In this document: piece after piece, positions 7,934 to 16,269 of the stretch
Numbering within the stretch: position 1 is the stretch's first letter
How the letters are laid out: each line of letters starts with the position of its first letter
Assembly (NCBI RefSeq): GCF_030142155.1
Contig: NZ_CP126247.1
Coordinates: 3,224,001 to 3,288,000, forward strand
Length of the DNA stretch: 64,000 nucleotides
Reading direction: 5' to 3'
Origin: Arthrobacter sp. zg-Y820
GTDB lineage: Bacteria > Actinomycetota > Actinomycetes > Actinomycetales > Micrococcaceae
Position numbers and translations under genes: made by a program
Notes under the pieces: model-generated
The model's database searches: none
What the model was told of the DNA's origin: nothing
The model's input: the letters and a program-made list of their open reading frames with translations, nothing else

Positions 7934-8845
7934 ATGAATACCCGCAATCTCCTGAACAGCCGTGCTCCGATCCAGCGCCGCCCTGCCCACAACGCTGCTG
8001 TGTTCCTGTTCGGTGCCCTGCTGTGCGCGGCCGCTGTCGCGGTGACCTACTGGGCGTTTGTCCGCACCACCACCGGCCAGCTCGCGGATGAATCAGCCTG
8101 GCGCGAAGCCGAGCTGGTGATGCCCGGCAGCCGGGTTCCGGTCCTGGAATTCCTCGACAGCCTGCCGCTGCTGTCGGTGTTCATTGCCGGCGCGGTCGTG
8201 CTGGTGACCACGGTGCGCCGACGGCGGCTGGCCCCTGCGGTGGTCGCGCTGAGCACGTTCGCTGCGGCCAACATCAGCAGCCAACTGCTCAAACGGTTCT
8301 TTTTCGACCGCCCGGACCGCGGCGTCATCACCCTGGACTTCAATTCGCTGCCCTCGGGCCACACCACCCTGGCGGCCTCCGCTGCCGCTGTGGTGTTCCT
8401 GCTCGCATCTCCGCGCTGGCGTCCGGCGGTGGCGGCATTCGGCGGCAGCTACGCGGTGCTCGCCGGAGCGGCGACGTTCATCAACCTGTGGCACCGCCCG
8501 GCCGACGTCGTCGCCTCCTTCCTGGTGGTGGGCACCTGGACGCTGATCGGCGGGCTGGTGCTGCTGCGGACCACGCCTGACTGGAACTACTGGCCCGCCG
8601 GAGGGAAGGGCCGGGGCAGCGTTCCGGTGTTCGCCGCGCTCTGCTCGATTCCGGGGCTGCTCGCGCTGCTGGTTGCCGTCGGCTCCTACCTGTATGCCAC
8701 CAGCGGAGCAACGGTGCTGGGCAGCAGCGAGTCCATGCTGCTGTACTTCTGGTCCGGGTTGAGCCTGATCATCGGGGTGGGGTACGTGCTCAGCGCACTG
8801 GCCTGCTGGCTGTTCTCTATGCAGGCGGGAGATCGGACCCGCTGA
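7934..8845 (+). CDS. PAP2-family phosphatase, multi-pass membrane protein
   Basis: A 303-residue membrane phosphatase of the type-2 phosphatidic acid phosphatase family, probably acting on lipid phosphates or undecaprenyl pyrophosphate. The three family motifs are visible: K120 to RP at 126-127 (KRFFFDRP), PSGH at 140-143, and the H187/D191 pair in INLWHRPADV, although the usual SR before this His is not clear. About six hydrophobic helices are present. Its last 29 bases overlap the 3' end of the convergent MFS gene. Confidence 0.82.
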   Translation: MNTRNLLNSRAPIQRRPAHNAAVFLFGALLCAAAVAVTYWAFVRTTTGQLADESAWREAELVMPGSRVPVLEFLDSLPLLSVFIAGAVVLVTTVRRRRLAPAVVALSTFAAANISSQLLKRFFFDRPDRGVITLDFNSLPSGHTTLAASAAAVVFLLASPRWRPAVAAFGGSYAVLAGAATFINLWHRPADVVASFLVVGTWTLIGGLVLLRTTPDWNYWPAGGKGRGSVPVFAALCSIPGLLALLVAVGSYLYATSGATVLGSSESMLLYFWSGLSLIIGVGYVLSALACWLFSMQAGDRTR

Positions 8846-10094
8846 CCGGCCCGGCGGGTTTACCCTCGGGCCCGCTGACCGGCCCGTAGCCCGGCCGCCC
8901 CTTGGGCACCCACCGCCACAGCGCCGCCGCACCCAGCACGCCCAGCACCGCTGTGGCACCGATGCCGGCCGAGAGGGAGACCAGGGCGGTCACCGCGGAG
9001 AGCAGCGCCGGCCCGGCCATGGTGCCGCTGTCGGCGAGCAGCCGCCAGATGCCCAGGAACTGCGGGCGCCCCGGCGACGGGGAGAAGTCAGCGCCCAGCG
9101 TCATCACGATGCCGGACCCGATTCCGTTGCCGAAGCCCAGGATCAGGGACACCAGCAGCAAACCCGTGCCGTCGCTCGTCAGCGGCATCAGCGCCAGTCC
9201 GGCCGCCATGGTCAGCATGCAGGGCACAGCCACCCAGCGCCGGCCCTTCAGGTCCATGACCTTGCCCGCCGGATAGAAGATCAGCATGTCGATCGCGCCG
9301 GACAGCCCGTAGATGAGAGCGGTCTGCGTGGGATCCAGGCCAATGTGCTGGGCCCAGAGCGGAATCACTGCCTGCCGCGAGGCCCGCACCGCTGCGATCA
9401 GCAGGATGCCGAGACCCAGGGTCCGGAACACCCGGCCATGGCTGGCAAGGACGGAGCGAACCGTCGGCGCCTGCGGCGCCGGCACCGCAGGGTTCCCGCC
9501 GGCGGTGTGCCGCATCCTGTCTGCCGGGACGCGGAGTTCGGGGACCTGCAGGCTGATGATGGCCGCCAGCAGTGCCGCCGCGGCGCCCACCCAGTAGGCG
9601 CCGGGCGTTCCGGCGATGTGGATGGCGCCGGCGGCGGCGAAGGGCCCGGCGAAAACGCCGATCCGGTTCACCCCGCCCAGCGTGGACAGCGCCCGGGCCC
9701 GGTAGTGGATCGGAACGGCCTCGGTCAGATAGCTCTGCCGCGCCAGGCCGAACACCGACCCGGCCATGCCCACCATGAACACGGCCAGGGCAAAGAGCCA
9801 GAGCACCGGGGCCAGGGCTGCGGTGGCCATGGCAGCGGCGCACCACAGCGCCGCGATGACCAGCGCCCACTTCTCCCCGAACCGGGTGGTGAGCACCGTG
9901 GCCGGAACGTTGGTCAGCAGGGATCCGATGCCGGTCAGCGTAATCACCAGTGCGGCCAGCGCCACAGTGGCGCCCAGGTCCCGCGCGGTCAGCGCGATGA
10001 CCGGCAGAATGGCACCGGTGGCCAGGCCATACAGCAGGGTGGGCCCGAATGCCGGGACGGCTATGGTCTTGAGGCTGAAGGAATCGGCAGGCAC
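8817..10094 (-). CDS. MFS transporter
   Basis: A 425-residue major facilitator with about twelve hydrophobic helices. The cytoplasmic loop after helix 2 carries TRFGEKW, and the second half has PAGKVMDLKGRRW, a good motif-A loop (GxxxDxxGRR). This organisation is typical of drug or metabolite exporters, but the substrate is unknown. The extreme C-terminus contains a short duplication (GPVSGPEGKPAGPVSG) encoded by a 16-bp direct repeat at 8838-8853 and 8871-8886. The start is GTG with TACGCT six bases upstream. The gene ends inside the convergent PAP2 gene. Confidence 0.85.
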   Translation of the reverse strand: MPADSFSLKTIAVPAFGPTLLYGLATGAILPVIALTARDLGATVALAALVITLTGIGSLLTNVPATVLTTRFGEKWALVIAALWCAAAMATAALAPVLWLFALAVFMVGMAGSVFGLARQSYLTEAVPIHYRARALSTLGGVNRIGVFAGPFAAAGAIHIAGTPGAYWVGAAAALLAAIISLQVPELRVPADRMRHTAGGNPAVPAPQAPTVRSVLASHGRVFRTLGLGILLIAAVRASRQAVIPLWAQHIGLDPTQTALIYGLSGAIDMLIFYPAGKVMDLKGRRWVAVPCMLTMAAGLALMPLTSDGTGLLLVSLILGFGNGIGSGIVMTLGADFSPSPGRPQFLGIWRLLADSGTMAGPALLSAVTALVSLSAGIGATAVLGVLGAAALWRWVPKGRPGYGPVSGPEGKPAGPVSGSDLPPA

Positions 10095-10100
10095 CGATTC

Positions 10101-10106
10101 AGCGTA
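10101..10106 (-). promoter_or_regulatory. -10 element of leaderless MFS transcript
   Basis: TACGCT on the minus strand, six bases before the GTG start at 10094, with no ribosome site. Confidence 0.5.
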
Positions 10107-10151
10107 TCGCCCTTACTCTTTGAGGAATTTCCGGCTGGTTGCAGTTTCCGA

Positions 10152-11000
10152 TCACTTGAGCCATTTCCAGCGGGCCAGGGTCCGCAACCGCATCAGCAGG
10201 GATCGGGACTGTTCCGGGCCGTACGGCAGGATGGGGATGGCCTTGGTCATGTCGGTGGAGGCCTGCTCCATGGCGCTGCGGGTGACGGTGACGGCGGCAC
10301 GCATCTTGTTCATCTGCGTCGTCACAAAGTCCACGGTCACCGGAGCGCCGTGGCCGGGCACGAACAGGCTGTACAGATCGTCGAGGGCAGCCATTTTGCC
10401 CAGCGTGCGGATCCATTCCTTGGGAAAGGAATCTTCAAAGGACGGGTCGGCGCCCTCTTCCACCAGGTCTCCGGTGAACAGGACGTCTCCGGCGCCCACC
10501 AGCAGGTCATGGTCTGTGTGGCCGCGGCCCAGATGGAACAGCGTGACGGATATGCCGCCAAGGTCCAGGTCCACCGGAGCGCCGTCCACCAGCCGGTTGG
10601 GCGCCAGGATGGCGGTGTGGGCACCGCTGCCGGCGGCCATCTCCGGTTCCAGGGCGGCGACGGCGGAGCGCTGGGAGTCACCGTGCTCGCTGATGGCGGC
10701 GGCGCAGCTGCTGGTGGCCCAAATGTCCTCGACGCCGCTGGCCGCAAGGATGGCGTTGCCGAAGCAGTGATCGAAGTGAGCGTGTGTGTTCACAACCGTC
10801 AACGGAAGATCGGTGTGTTCCCGGACGGCCTCCAGAATGGCCGCTCCCTGCCGCGGGCCGGCGCCGGTGTCGATGATCAGGGCGCGCTCGTCGCCGATGA
10901 CCAGGCCGGTGTTCATGCCGAACCCGGGGTTGGTGCGCACGAGTACCCGCGGAGCCACCTCCCGCCACGTTGCGGTTTTCTGCCCGGTTGCGTCGGTCAT
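10152..11000 (-). CDS. MBL-fold metallo-hydrolase
   Basis: A 282-residue metallo-beta-lactamase-fold enzyme. The zinc motif HAHFDH is at residues 73-78. Later ligands appear as GRGHTDHD, TGDLVEEG and VPGHG. The family covers hydrolases of many substrates, including glyoxalase II types, quorum-signal lactonases and beta-lactamases, and the substrate here is not determined. I choose ATG 11000 (MTDATGQ) because AAGGA lies about seven bases upstream; the longer in-frame reading to 11135 has no such support. Confidence 0.85.
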   Translation of the reverse strand: MTDATGQKTATWREVAPRVLVRTNPGFGMNTGLVIGDERALIIDTGAGPRQGAAILEAVREHTDLPLTVVNTHAHFDHCFGNAILAASGVEDIWATSSCAAAISEHGDSQRSAVAALEPEMAAGSGAHTAILAPNRLVDGAPVDLDLGGISVTLFHLGRGHTDHDLLVGAGDVLFTGDLVEEGADPSFEDSFPKEWIRTLGKMAALDDLYSLFVPGHGAPVTVDFVTTQMNKMRAAVTVTRSAMEQASTDMTKAIPILPYGPEQSRSLLMRLRTLARWKWLK

Positions 11001-11115
11001 TGGTTCGTCCTTTGGGTCCGTGAGCTGCTGTTTCCTCCAACCTATCGCGGCCACGCCGGCGGAGCATGCCGGAACGCAATGTTGCGGAACCGGCCGGTCA
11101 AAGGTCGGCGAACAC

Positions 11116-11163
11116 AAAAAAGCGGCGCCCCGCACCGGAATGATTCCGGGCGCGGGGCGCCGC
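11116..11163 (-). terminator. Strong intrinsic terminator
   Basis: Arms GCGGCGCCCCGC (11122-11133) and GCGGGGCGCCGC (11152-11163) pair perfectly. The A-run at 11116-11121 gives six U residues after the hairpin on the minus strand, so it ends transcription of the DUF6480-like gene. Confidence 0.9.
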
Positions 11164-11183
11164 CGTCGTCGTGCCGGGGACTG

Positions 11184-11438
11184 TCAGTCTTCGTCGTGCC
11201 CCTGGTCCATGCTCATCTGGTCTTCCGCGGGAGGAGTCTCCCCCGGAGGAACGCCGCCGCCGGGCTCGAGGCCGGTGATGTTGCCGGCCGCGGGATCAGG
11301 ATTGGCATGCTCGCCCTTTTCGGTGCTGGACGCGGCGTTGCCGGAGCCTTCCCGGGCGTTGTCCTGCAGGTTTTTCCCGGCGTCCTTGGGCTTGTCGGGA
11401 TTGGCCGGGTCATTGTTCGGATCATAGCTGTCCGCCAT
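11184..11438 (-). CDS. DUF6480-like small hydrophilic protein (84 aa)
   Basis: An acidic, Asn/Pro/Asp/Gly-rich protein without hydrophobic segments, probably unfolded. The segment GLEPGGGVPPGETPPAE near residues 60-76 matches the hallmark of the small actinobacterial DUF6480 group, as I remember it. The start at ATG 11438 (MADSYD) has GGAGG five bases upstream; another ATG four codons earlier lacks one. A terminator follows the stop within 25 bp, so it is a single-gene unit. Function unknown. Confidence 0.7.
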   Translation of the reverse strand: MADSYDPNNDPANPDKPKDAGKNLQDNAREGSGNAASSTEKGEHANPDPAAGNITGLEPGGGVPPGETPPAEDQMSMDQGHDED

Positions 11439-11598
11439 GTCTGCCTCCATCTATCCGTGCCGACCGCCGCCAACGGAACCTGGCGGCGAATCATCAGCAT
11501 GCTGATCATCAGCTTCCAACCTAGTCCGGGCCGGCCGGTGAGACAACCCCGGATTTCCCGCCGGCCCCGGGCCCGGCTCCGGGCCCGGCCGCTGGCGG

Positions 11599-12300
11599 TT
11601 ACTCGTTCCCGTTCCGCGCCCGCCTGCGGGACACGACTGAGTACACGGCCAGAATGACCAGGCCGGTCACTCCGCCAAGGATTCCGGGAACCAGCCAGGC
11701 GGGAAGTCCGCCGTCGTCGGATGCCTCGGTGCTGTCGGCGGTCTCAGCGGTTTCCGCGCCCTCCGAGGCGCCGTCCGAGGCACCGTCGTCCGGTGCTGCG
11801 GCGCCGGATTCGGCCCGCAGCGCAGTGGCGGCGGAGCCGGCAACGGCGTCGGCGCCGACGAGGAACTCGTAGCTTCCGGTGATCGGGTGCCCGTCAGAGG
11901 AGACGGCACGCCAGCGCACCGAGTATTCTCCGTTGGGCATGTTGGCCGGCAGCGGCTGAACGAGGGTTTCGCGGGTCAGGACGGGGGCGCTTTCCGCCCA
12001 GTTCCGACCGTCAGCGTCCAGCACCAGGATCTGGTTGCCCAGATCCATCAGCGGGGAGCTGAAGGCGAGTTCCAGTTCCGCCGGAGCCGCGTCGAGGCGC
12101 TCTCCTGCGGCGGGTACCGTGCCGACCAGCTCGTCATGGGCGTGTGCGGGCGGGGCCGAGGCCAACACCGCGCTGAGTCCGGCAAACAGCAGGGCGGCGA
12201 GCACAAGGGCGCGGACCATCACCGGATGCAAAGAGCCGGAGGAGCCGCGGGTTTGCGGGGACAAAGACTGGAACGGGTTGAGCGGGTGGTACGAAGACAT
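11599..12300 (-). CDS. copC: CopC-domain copper-binding protein with C-terminal membrane anchor
   Basis: A 233-residue exported copper-resistance/uptake protein. A signal peptide core lies at about 28-48, with cleavage predicted after AHA so that the mature protein starts at His55 (HDELVGTVPAAG), the copper-ligand position in CopC. The beta-sandwich continues to YSVRWRAVSSDGHPITGSYEF, which carries the second conserved His. An Ala/Glu/Thr-rich linker (about 150-200) leads to a membrane helix and a basic tail (RRRARNGNE). It is 70 bp downstream of a membrane protein gene that may be its partner. AGGAAG precedes the ATG. The longer in-frame reading reaches into that neighbour and is not real. 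Confidence 0.85.
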   Translation of the reverse strand: MSSYHPLNPFQSLSPQTRGSSGSLHPVMVRALVLAALLFAGLSAVLASAPPAHAHDELVGTVPAAGERLDAAPAELELAFSSPLMDLGNQILVLDADGRNWAESAPVLTRETLVQPLPANMPNGEYSVRWRAVSSDGHPITGSYEFLVGADAVAGSAATALRAESGAAAPDDGASDGASEGAETAETADSTEASDDGGLPAWLVPGILGGVTGLVILAVYSVVSRRRARNGNE

Positions 12301-12370
12301 GGCTGCTTCCTGCGCCGGCGTGGTGCCGGCGACTGCTGGAGAGGGAAGGCGCGTGCGGATCTGCGCGGGC

Positions 12371-13018
12371 CTAGAGGGAGGCGGCAGCAGCCGGCGGTCC
12401 CCGATGTCGCATCGCCAGCAGAGGGACGCCGAGATTCCCGAGGGGAGCAACCGGAACCAGGGTGGAAAGCTTGGGGATCCGCGGGCCAAGGGGCAGCGGA
12501 AGGAGAATCGGGAGGATGGCGGTGATCCGCAGCCGCATGGCTTCCAGAATGCGCCGCAGGGCGGCCTCGCCGTTGCGGATGGCTGCCACGGTAGCGGCTG
12601 CGGCGAGCAGGTGGCCGATCCACATCGGCGCCGAGGAATGTCCGGCAGCAGCCATCCCGGCCCCGGCTTGTCCGGCCTCTGCCAACTGCGCCAGGGCGCC
12701 TGGATCCGCGTGGGCCGCGTGACCGGACTGGTTCGCGGCAGCGGAAGGAAGGGAGCCGGAGGGGATTCCCGCACCGCCGACGGTGAAGAACAGATGGAAG
12801 ATCCCCTGGCTGGCCAGAACCGCCCCGGCGGTGCCCGGCAGTGACACCGACCGGCCTGCCAGCGCGCAGGAGACCATCGCGGAGAGCGCCAAGCAGAGCA
12901 GCACGATGGAGGGGTGCGGAATGGTGCCGCCGGCCAGGACATGGGAGGTTGCCGCAACGGCGGTGGCCACGAGTGCTGCGGCCCAGCCGCGCATCAGGCG
13001 TGCGGCGCGCGTGCTCAT
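12371..13018 (-). CDS. Multi-pass membrane protein next to copC
   Basis: A 215-residue protein with an N-terminal hydrophobic helix, two more by residue 80, a His/Ala/Gly-rich loop (about 95-130, including GHAAHADP and AAGHSSAP) and one or two helices after it. The His-rich loop together with the copC neighbour suggests a role in metal handling, but this is inference and I cannot name the family. GGAGGGATC precedes ATG 13018. It probably forms an operon with copC. Confidence 0.65.
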   Translation of the reverse strand: MSTRAARLMRGWAAALVATAVAATSHVLAGGTIPHPSIVLLCLALSAMVSCALAGRSVSLPGTAGAVLASQGIFHLFFTVGGAGIPSGSLPSAAANQSGHAAHADPGALAQLAEAGQAGAGMAAAGHSSAPMWIGHLLAAAATVAAIRNGEAALRRILEAMRLRITAILPILLPLPLGPRIPKLSTLVPVAPLGNLGVPLLAMRHRGPPAAAASL

Positions 13019-13121
13019 GATCCCTCCCGGATATGACTTGGGCCGGGCGGACACAATGTCCTGCTCCGGCTGCAGAACATTCTTCCCGCATTTCTACAGG
13101 TTGTCGAATACGGTGACGGCG

Positions 13122-13149
13122 AGGCGCGAGGCGCGAGGCGCGAGGCGCT
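13122..13149. repeat. Heptamer tandem repeat (4 x GAGGCGC)
   Basis: Four exact head-to-tail copies of GAGGCGC lie in the non-coding stretch between the crotonase and membrane protein genes. The rest of 13019-13199 shows nothing recognisable. Confidence 0.9.
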
Positions 13150-13199
13150 GCGCCGTGGCAGTGCGCCGGCATCCACGCCGCCGCACCCTCTCCAAGTGG

Positions 13200-13967
13200 T
13201 CAGCCCTGAAAGAGGGGTTTGCGTTTCTCAATGAAGGCGGAGAAACCCTCGGCATAGTCCCTGGTGCCGCTGAGGACGCCCTGCGCCCGGCTTTCTTCCT
13301 CCATGGCCGTCCACAGTCCGATCCGGGAGTCACGGATCTCGGCCACCAGCGCTTTTGAAACCCGCATGGCCCCGATGGACCCGAGGGCCACCCGGGCCAC
13401 GATCTCGCGGGTCTGCTTCAACAGGGCATCGGCCGGAAAGGTGCGGCTGAACAGACCGGCGGCCACGGCTTCGGCCCCGCTCATCAGGTCGCCGGTGTAG
13501 ATCAGGTCCAGCGCCCGGTGGGCGCCGAGCCGTTCGGTGAACAGCCAGTGGCCGCCGGAATCCAGGGTGGCGCCCAGATTGGCGAACGGGGATCCGATCT
13601 TGGCATTCCCGGCCACGTACACCACGTCGGTGGCGACCAGCAGGCCGAGCCCGGCTCCGAGGCAGGCGCCGTGCGCTGCGGCGAAGGTGGGCGCCGGGAA
13701 CCCCGCCATTTTCTGCATCAGCGGAGTCAACCGCTCCCCCAGATACGCGTAGGCGTCATCGTTGGCGGGGTCGACGCCGGAAATGTCCCGCCCGGCGCAA
13801 AAGACCCGGCCCTCCCCGCGCAGCAGGAGCGCGCGCACTCCGGGAAAGGCAGCGTGGTCGTACGCCTGCGACAGCTGCGTCAGGTCCGCCTCGTTCAGGG
13901 CATTCAGTTTGCGGGGTGCGTTCAGGACTATTTCGGCAATGCCATCCTTGACGTTCAGGTCGATCAT
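13200..13967 (-). CDS. Enoyl-CoA hydratase/isomerase (crotonase) family protein
   Basis: A 255-residue crotonase-fold protein. The first oxyanion-hole loop is RVFCAGRDISG near residues 54-64 and the second is AAHGACLGAGLGL near 97-109. In the second loop the Glu position of classical hydratases is not obviously filled, so it may be an isomerase or another crotonase activity rather than a true hydratase. GAGGAAACTCC precedes ATG. It stands alone, divergent from padR, and nothing nearby identifies the pathway. Confidence 0.82.
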   Translation of the reverse strand: MIDLNVKDGIAEIVLNAPRKLNALNEADLTQLSQAYDHAAFPGVRALLLRGEGRVFCAGRDISGVDPANDDAYAYLGERLTPLMQKMAGFPAPTFAAAHGACLGAGLGLLVATDVVYVAGNAKIGSPFANLGATLDSGGHWLFTERLGAHRALDLIYTGDLMSGAEAVAAGLFSRTFPADALLKQTREIVARVALGSIGAMRVSKALVAEIRDSRIGLWTAMEEESRAQGVLSGTRDYAEGFSAFIEKRKPLFQG

Positions 13968-14178
13968 GGAGTTTCCTCAGCGTCGCAATCCACGGTGGCG
14001 TCCCGGCTGGCGGGCCGGCGCAGTTTTCGTCCCTCTCCACTGTGCCGCTGACAACTTTTGCGCGGCAAGTGCCGCAGCACTCCCGGCGCCGGCACGCGGC
14101 ACATCACCCGCCGCGCCGGCCGGATGGACGCCGTTCGTGGGCGGCCCGCAGGGGCCGGCCGCACAAGTTGCAACTAGG

Positions 14179-14213
14179 TAGACAGCCGAACTAGTACATG
14201 TCAGTATCTAGCC
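14179..14213 (+). promoter_or_regulatory. Promoter of padR, leaderless, with possible operator
   Basis: TAGACA (14179-14184) and CAGTAT (14202-14207) are separated by 17 bp, and ATG starts six bases after the -10. The spacer holds CTAGTACATGT, a partly symmetrical sequence that could be the PadR operator. The operator assignment is a guess. Confidence 0.5.
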
Positions 14214-14591
14214 ATGCAGAACACTTCCTGGCCCAGCGACTGGATGCGGGCAACGCTCGGCCTGAGCGTCCTGAAGGCGCTCGACGGCGGTGCCACCTAC
14301 GGCTACGCCATCGCCGCTGAGCTTGAGGAGCAGGGTTTCGGAACCGTCAAGGGCGGCACTCTGTATCCGCTGCTGACCCGGTTCGAAGCCGCCGGCTGGG
14401 TCACCACGCAGTGGCGCGCCGGCGACGGCGGTCCGGGCCGCAAGTACTTCTCCCTCACCGCCCCCGGACGCCGGGAACTGGCCGAGCAGCGCGAGCTGTG
14501 GGCCCGGTTCGCCGCCACCGTGGACGGCTATCTGAACCAGCCCGGACACCATACCCGGATCCCGGAAGGGGGCACTGATGGAAATCCGTGA
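14214..14591 (+). CDS. PadR family transcriptional regulator
   Basis: A 125-residue winged-helix repressor. The N-terminal domain shows the PadR pattern: LGLSVLKALDGGATYGYAIA, then GTLYPLLTRFEAAGWV (residues 43-58), then the wing GGPGRKYFSLTAPGRREL. The C-terminal helix is short, as in PadR-s1 proteins. It overlaps the next gene by 14 bases, so the two are co-translated. In such pairs the regulator usually controls its own operon. The ligand is unknown. Confidence 0.9.
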   Translation: MQNTSWPSDWMRATLGLSVLKALDGGATYGYAIAAELEEQGFGTVKGGTLYPLLTRFEAAGWVTTQWRAGDGGPGRKYFSLTAPGRRELAEQRELWARFAATVDGYLNQPGHHTRIPEGGTDGNP

Positions 14592-15300
14592 CAACCGAGA
14601 CAACGCGACGCCGGTGAAGGCCACGCGCCGCTGGTTCGACGACTTCATGGTGGAGCTGCGGCTTCTGGACGTGCCCGGCGATGCCATCGGCGATGCGGTG
14701 GCCTCGGCTCAGGAATTCCTGGCCGACGCCGGCGGCACGCCCGCAGAGGTTTTCGGTGATCCTCGGTCCTACGCCGAGAGCCTGGACCTGCCCCGCCGCC
14801 GCATGTCGCGCTCCGCCTGGGCCGCCCTGATGGTTCCCACCTGCCTCGGCCTGCTCGGCTTCTTCGCGGTGGCCGCAGCAGTCAGTTCCGCTGAAGCCAG
14901 CGTCCACGTCACCGTGCCCGGATTCCTGATCGTGCTGACCGCACTGCTTCTGCTTGCCTGCGCGCCGCTGTACATGGGGTTCCTGCTCCGCGGTCCGCTC
15001 TGGCGGGCGGGTCTGGCCGGCGCTGCCGTTTTCGGCCTGCAGGTCGCGATCTTGCTGCTGGCCGGCGACGTGGTGCTCTTTGTGCTGCCGGCCGCCCCGA
15101 CGGCACTGGTCGGCGGCGCCGTCCTGCTGGCCACCTCCCTCTGGGGACAGTTCAGCAAGCAGTCAGCGGACGACCCGGTGGTGGAGCCGGTGTCCGGCCG
15201 TCCGCGTTCGTCCTTCGGCCATACGCTGCTGGGCGTGCTCGGCAACTGGCTGCTGTTCCTCAACGCTGCCGCCGTGTCAGCCTGGTTCCTGCTGCGCTGA
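14578..15300 (+). CDS. Membrane protein co-transcribed with padR (HAAS-like N-terminus)
   Basis: A 240-residue protein. The first 80 residues are cytoplasmic and look like the HAAS/DUF1700 type of helical domain found beside PadR regulators (WFDDFMVELRLLDVPGDAIGDAV, then GDPRSYAESL). Five or six hydrophobic helices follow. Such proteins are thought to act with PadR in membrane-stress or envelope regulation; the target here is unknown. The family call rests on context and general layout. Confidence 0.7.
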   Translation: MEIRDNRDNATPVKATRRWFDDFMVELRLLDVPGDAIGDAVASAQEFLADAGGTPAEVFGDPRSYAESLDLPRRRMSRSAWAALMVPTCLGLLGFFAVAAAVSSAEASVHVTVPGFLIVLTALLLLACAPLYMGFLLRGPLWRAGLAGAAVFGLQVAILLLAGDVVLFVLPAAPTALVGGAVLLATSLWGQFSKQSADDPVVEPVSGRPRSSFGHTLLGVLGNWLLFLNAAAVSAWFLLR

Positions 15301-15322
15301 AAATCTCAGCCTGACCGCAGCG

Positions 15323-16177
15323 TCAGGCCCAGACTTCGCGGATTCGCCCGGCCTCGGCTGCCGCCGCAGCGTAACCGGCACGGGCCGCAGCCGCCCGCCA
15401 GGCCGGATCCAGGGAGTGCCGGCCCATGGTTGCGGCTGCGGCGCGGTCCGGGGTGAGCGCCACGCGTCGGGTTCCGGAACCCAGGGCAGCCAGTTCGGCA
15501 TGGATGCCCCAGCGCCTGCGCACCGCCTGCGCAACGGGCGCCACCGCGACGACAGCGGCGGCGCCGGCGGCCAGATCGGCGTTGGTCGAGGACACCGATC
15601 CGCCGTCGATGTACTTCCGTCCGGCGATCGGAATGGCCGGCCACACGGTGGGCACCGCGCAGCTGGCGGAAACGGCGTCCACAAGGCTCACTCCGCTGCT
15701 CCGGTTCCACACCCGGCGTTCCCCGCTGACGGCATCAATCGCGGTGATCAGCAACGGCCGCTCCGGCCAGCCCCCGCTGCCGATCCGCTTTTCGATCACC
15801 GCCCGGCGCACGTCCGGGTCCACGGTCCGCGACCGCAGCGCCGACCGTCCGATCCGCCGACCGACGGCGGCATCGGATCCGCCCAGCAGCTTCGGACCCA
15901 CCAGCAGCACAATGCTGCGCAGGTTCAGTACCGCCGGAATTTCGCTGCCGGGCGGCTCCAGCTGCCGGCGGTAGGCATCCTCCAGCGCCACTCCGCTGCG
16001 CAGCCGGGCTCCCACCACCGACCCCGCTGAGGTGCCGATCACGACGTCGGCCGCCGTCAGGTCCACGCCGCGCTCCGCGAGCCCCAGCAGCAGGCCAATC
16101 TCCCAGCCGATCCCGCTCAGCCCTCCGCCGCCCAGCACCAAAGCCCTGCCGGTGTTGCCCGCTTCCCCTGCTGCCAT
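15323..16177 (-). CDS. Patatin-like phospholipase family protein
   Basis: A 284-residue patatin-fold hydrolase. The oxyanion loop GGGGLSG is at about 17-23, the nucleophile elbow GTSAGS follows near residue 48, and the catalytic Asp sits in DGGSVSST near residue 192. With the Ser-Asp dyad complete it should be active on lipid or acyl esters. The location is probably cytoplasmic or membrane-associated since no signal peptide is seen. AGGGGAGAACGCC precedes ATG. It is divergent from the oligopeptidase gene. Confidence 0.88.
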   Translation of the reverse strand: MAAGEAGNTGRALVLGGGGLSGIGWEIGLLLGLAERGVDLTAADVVIGTSAGSVVGARLRSGVALEDAYRRQLEPPGSEIPAVLNLRSIVLLVGPKLLGGSDAAVGRRIGRSALRSRTVDPDVRRAVIEKRIGSGGWPERPLLITAIDAVSGERRVWNRSSGVSLVDAVSASCAVPTVWPAIPIAGRKYIDGGSVSSTNADLAAGAAAVVAVAPVAQAVRRRWGIHAELAALGSGTRRVALTPDRAAAATMGRHSLDPAWRAAAARAGYAAAAAEAGRIREVWA

Positions 16178-16257
16178 GGCGTTCTCCCCTGCCGGTCGCG
16201 TCGGTAAGCCCCCAGCATAAACAGCGCGGGACCCTTCGTCCCCCGGACAGGGGTCGA

Positions 16258-16263
16258 TATATT
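16258..16263 (+). promoter_or_regulatory. -10 element of leaderless oligopeptidase transcript
   Basis: TATATT ends six bases before ATG 16270, and no ribosome site lies between them. Confidence 0.6.
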
Positions 16264-16269
16264 CGGGGC

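Noticed and set aside
9345..11657. A 770-residue open frame on the plus strand
   Set aside because: It lies antisense to the MFS and MBL genes, is rich in Gly/Gln/Arg as expected for a shadow frame in GC-rich DNA, and has no family motif or ribosome site.
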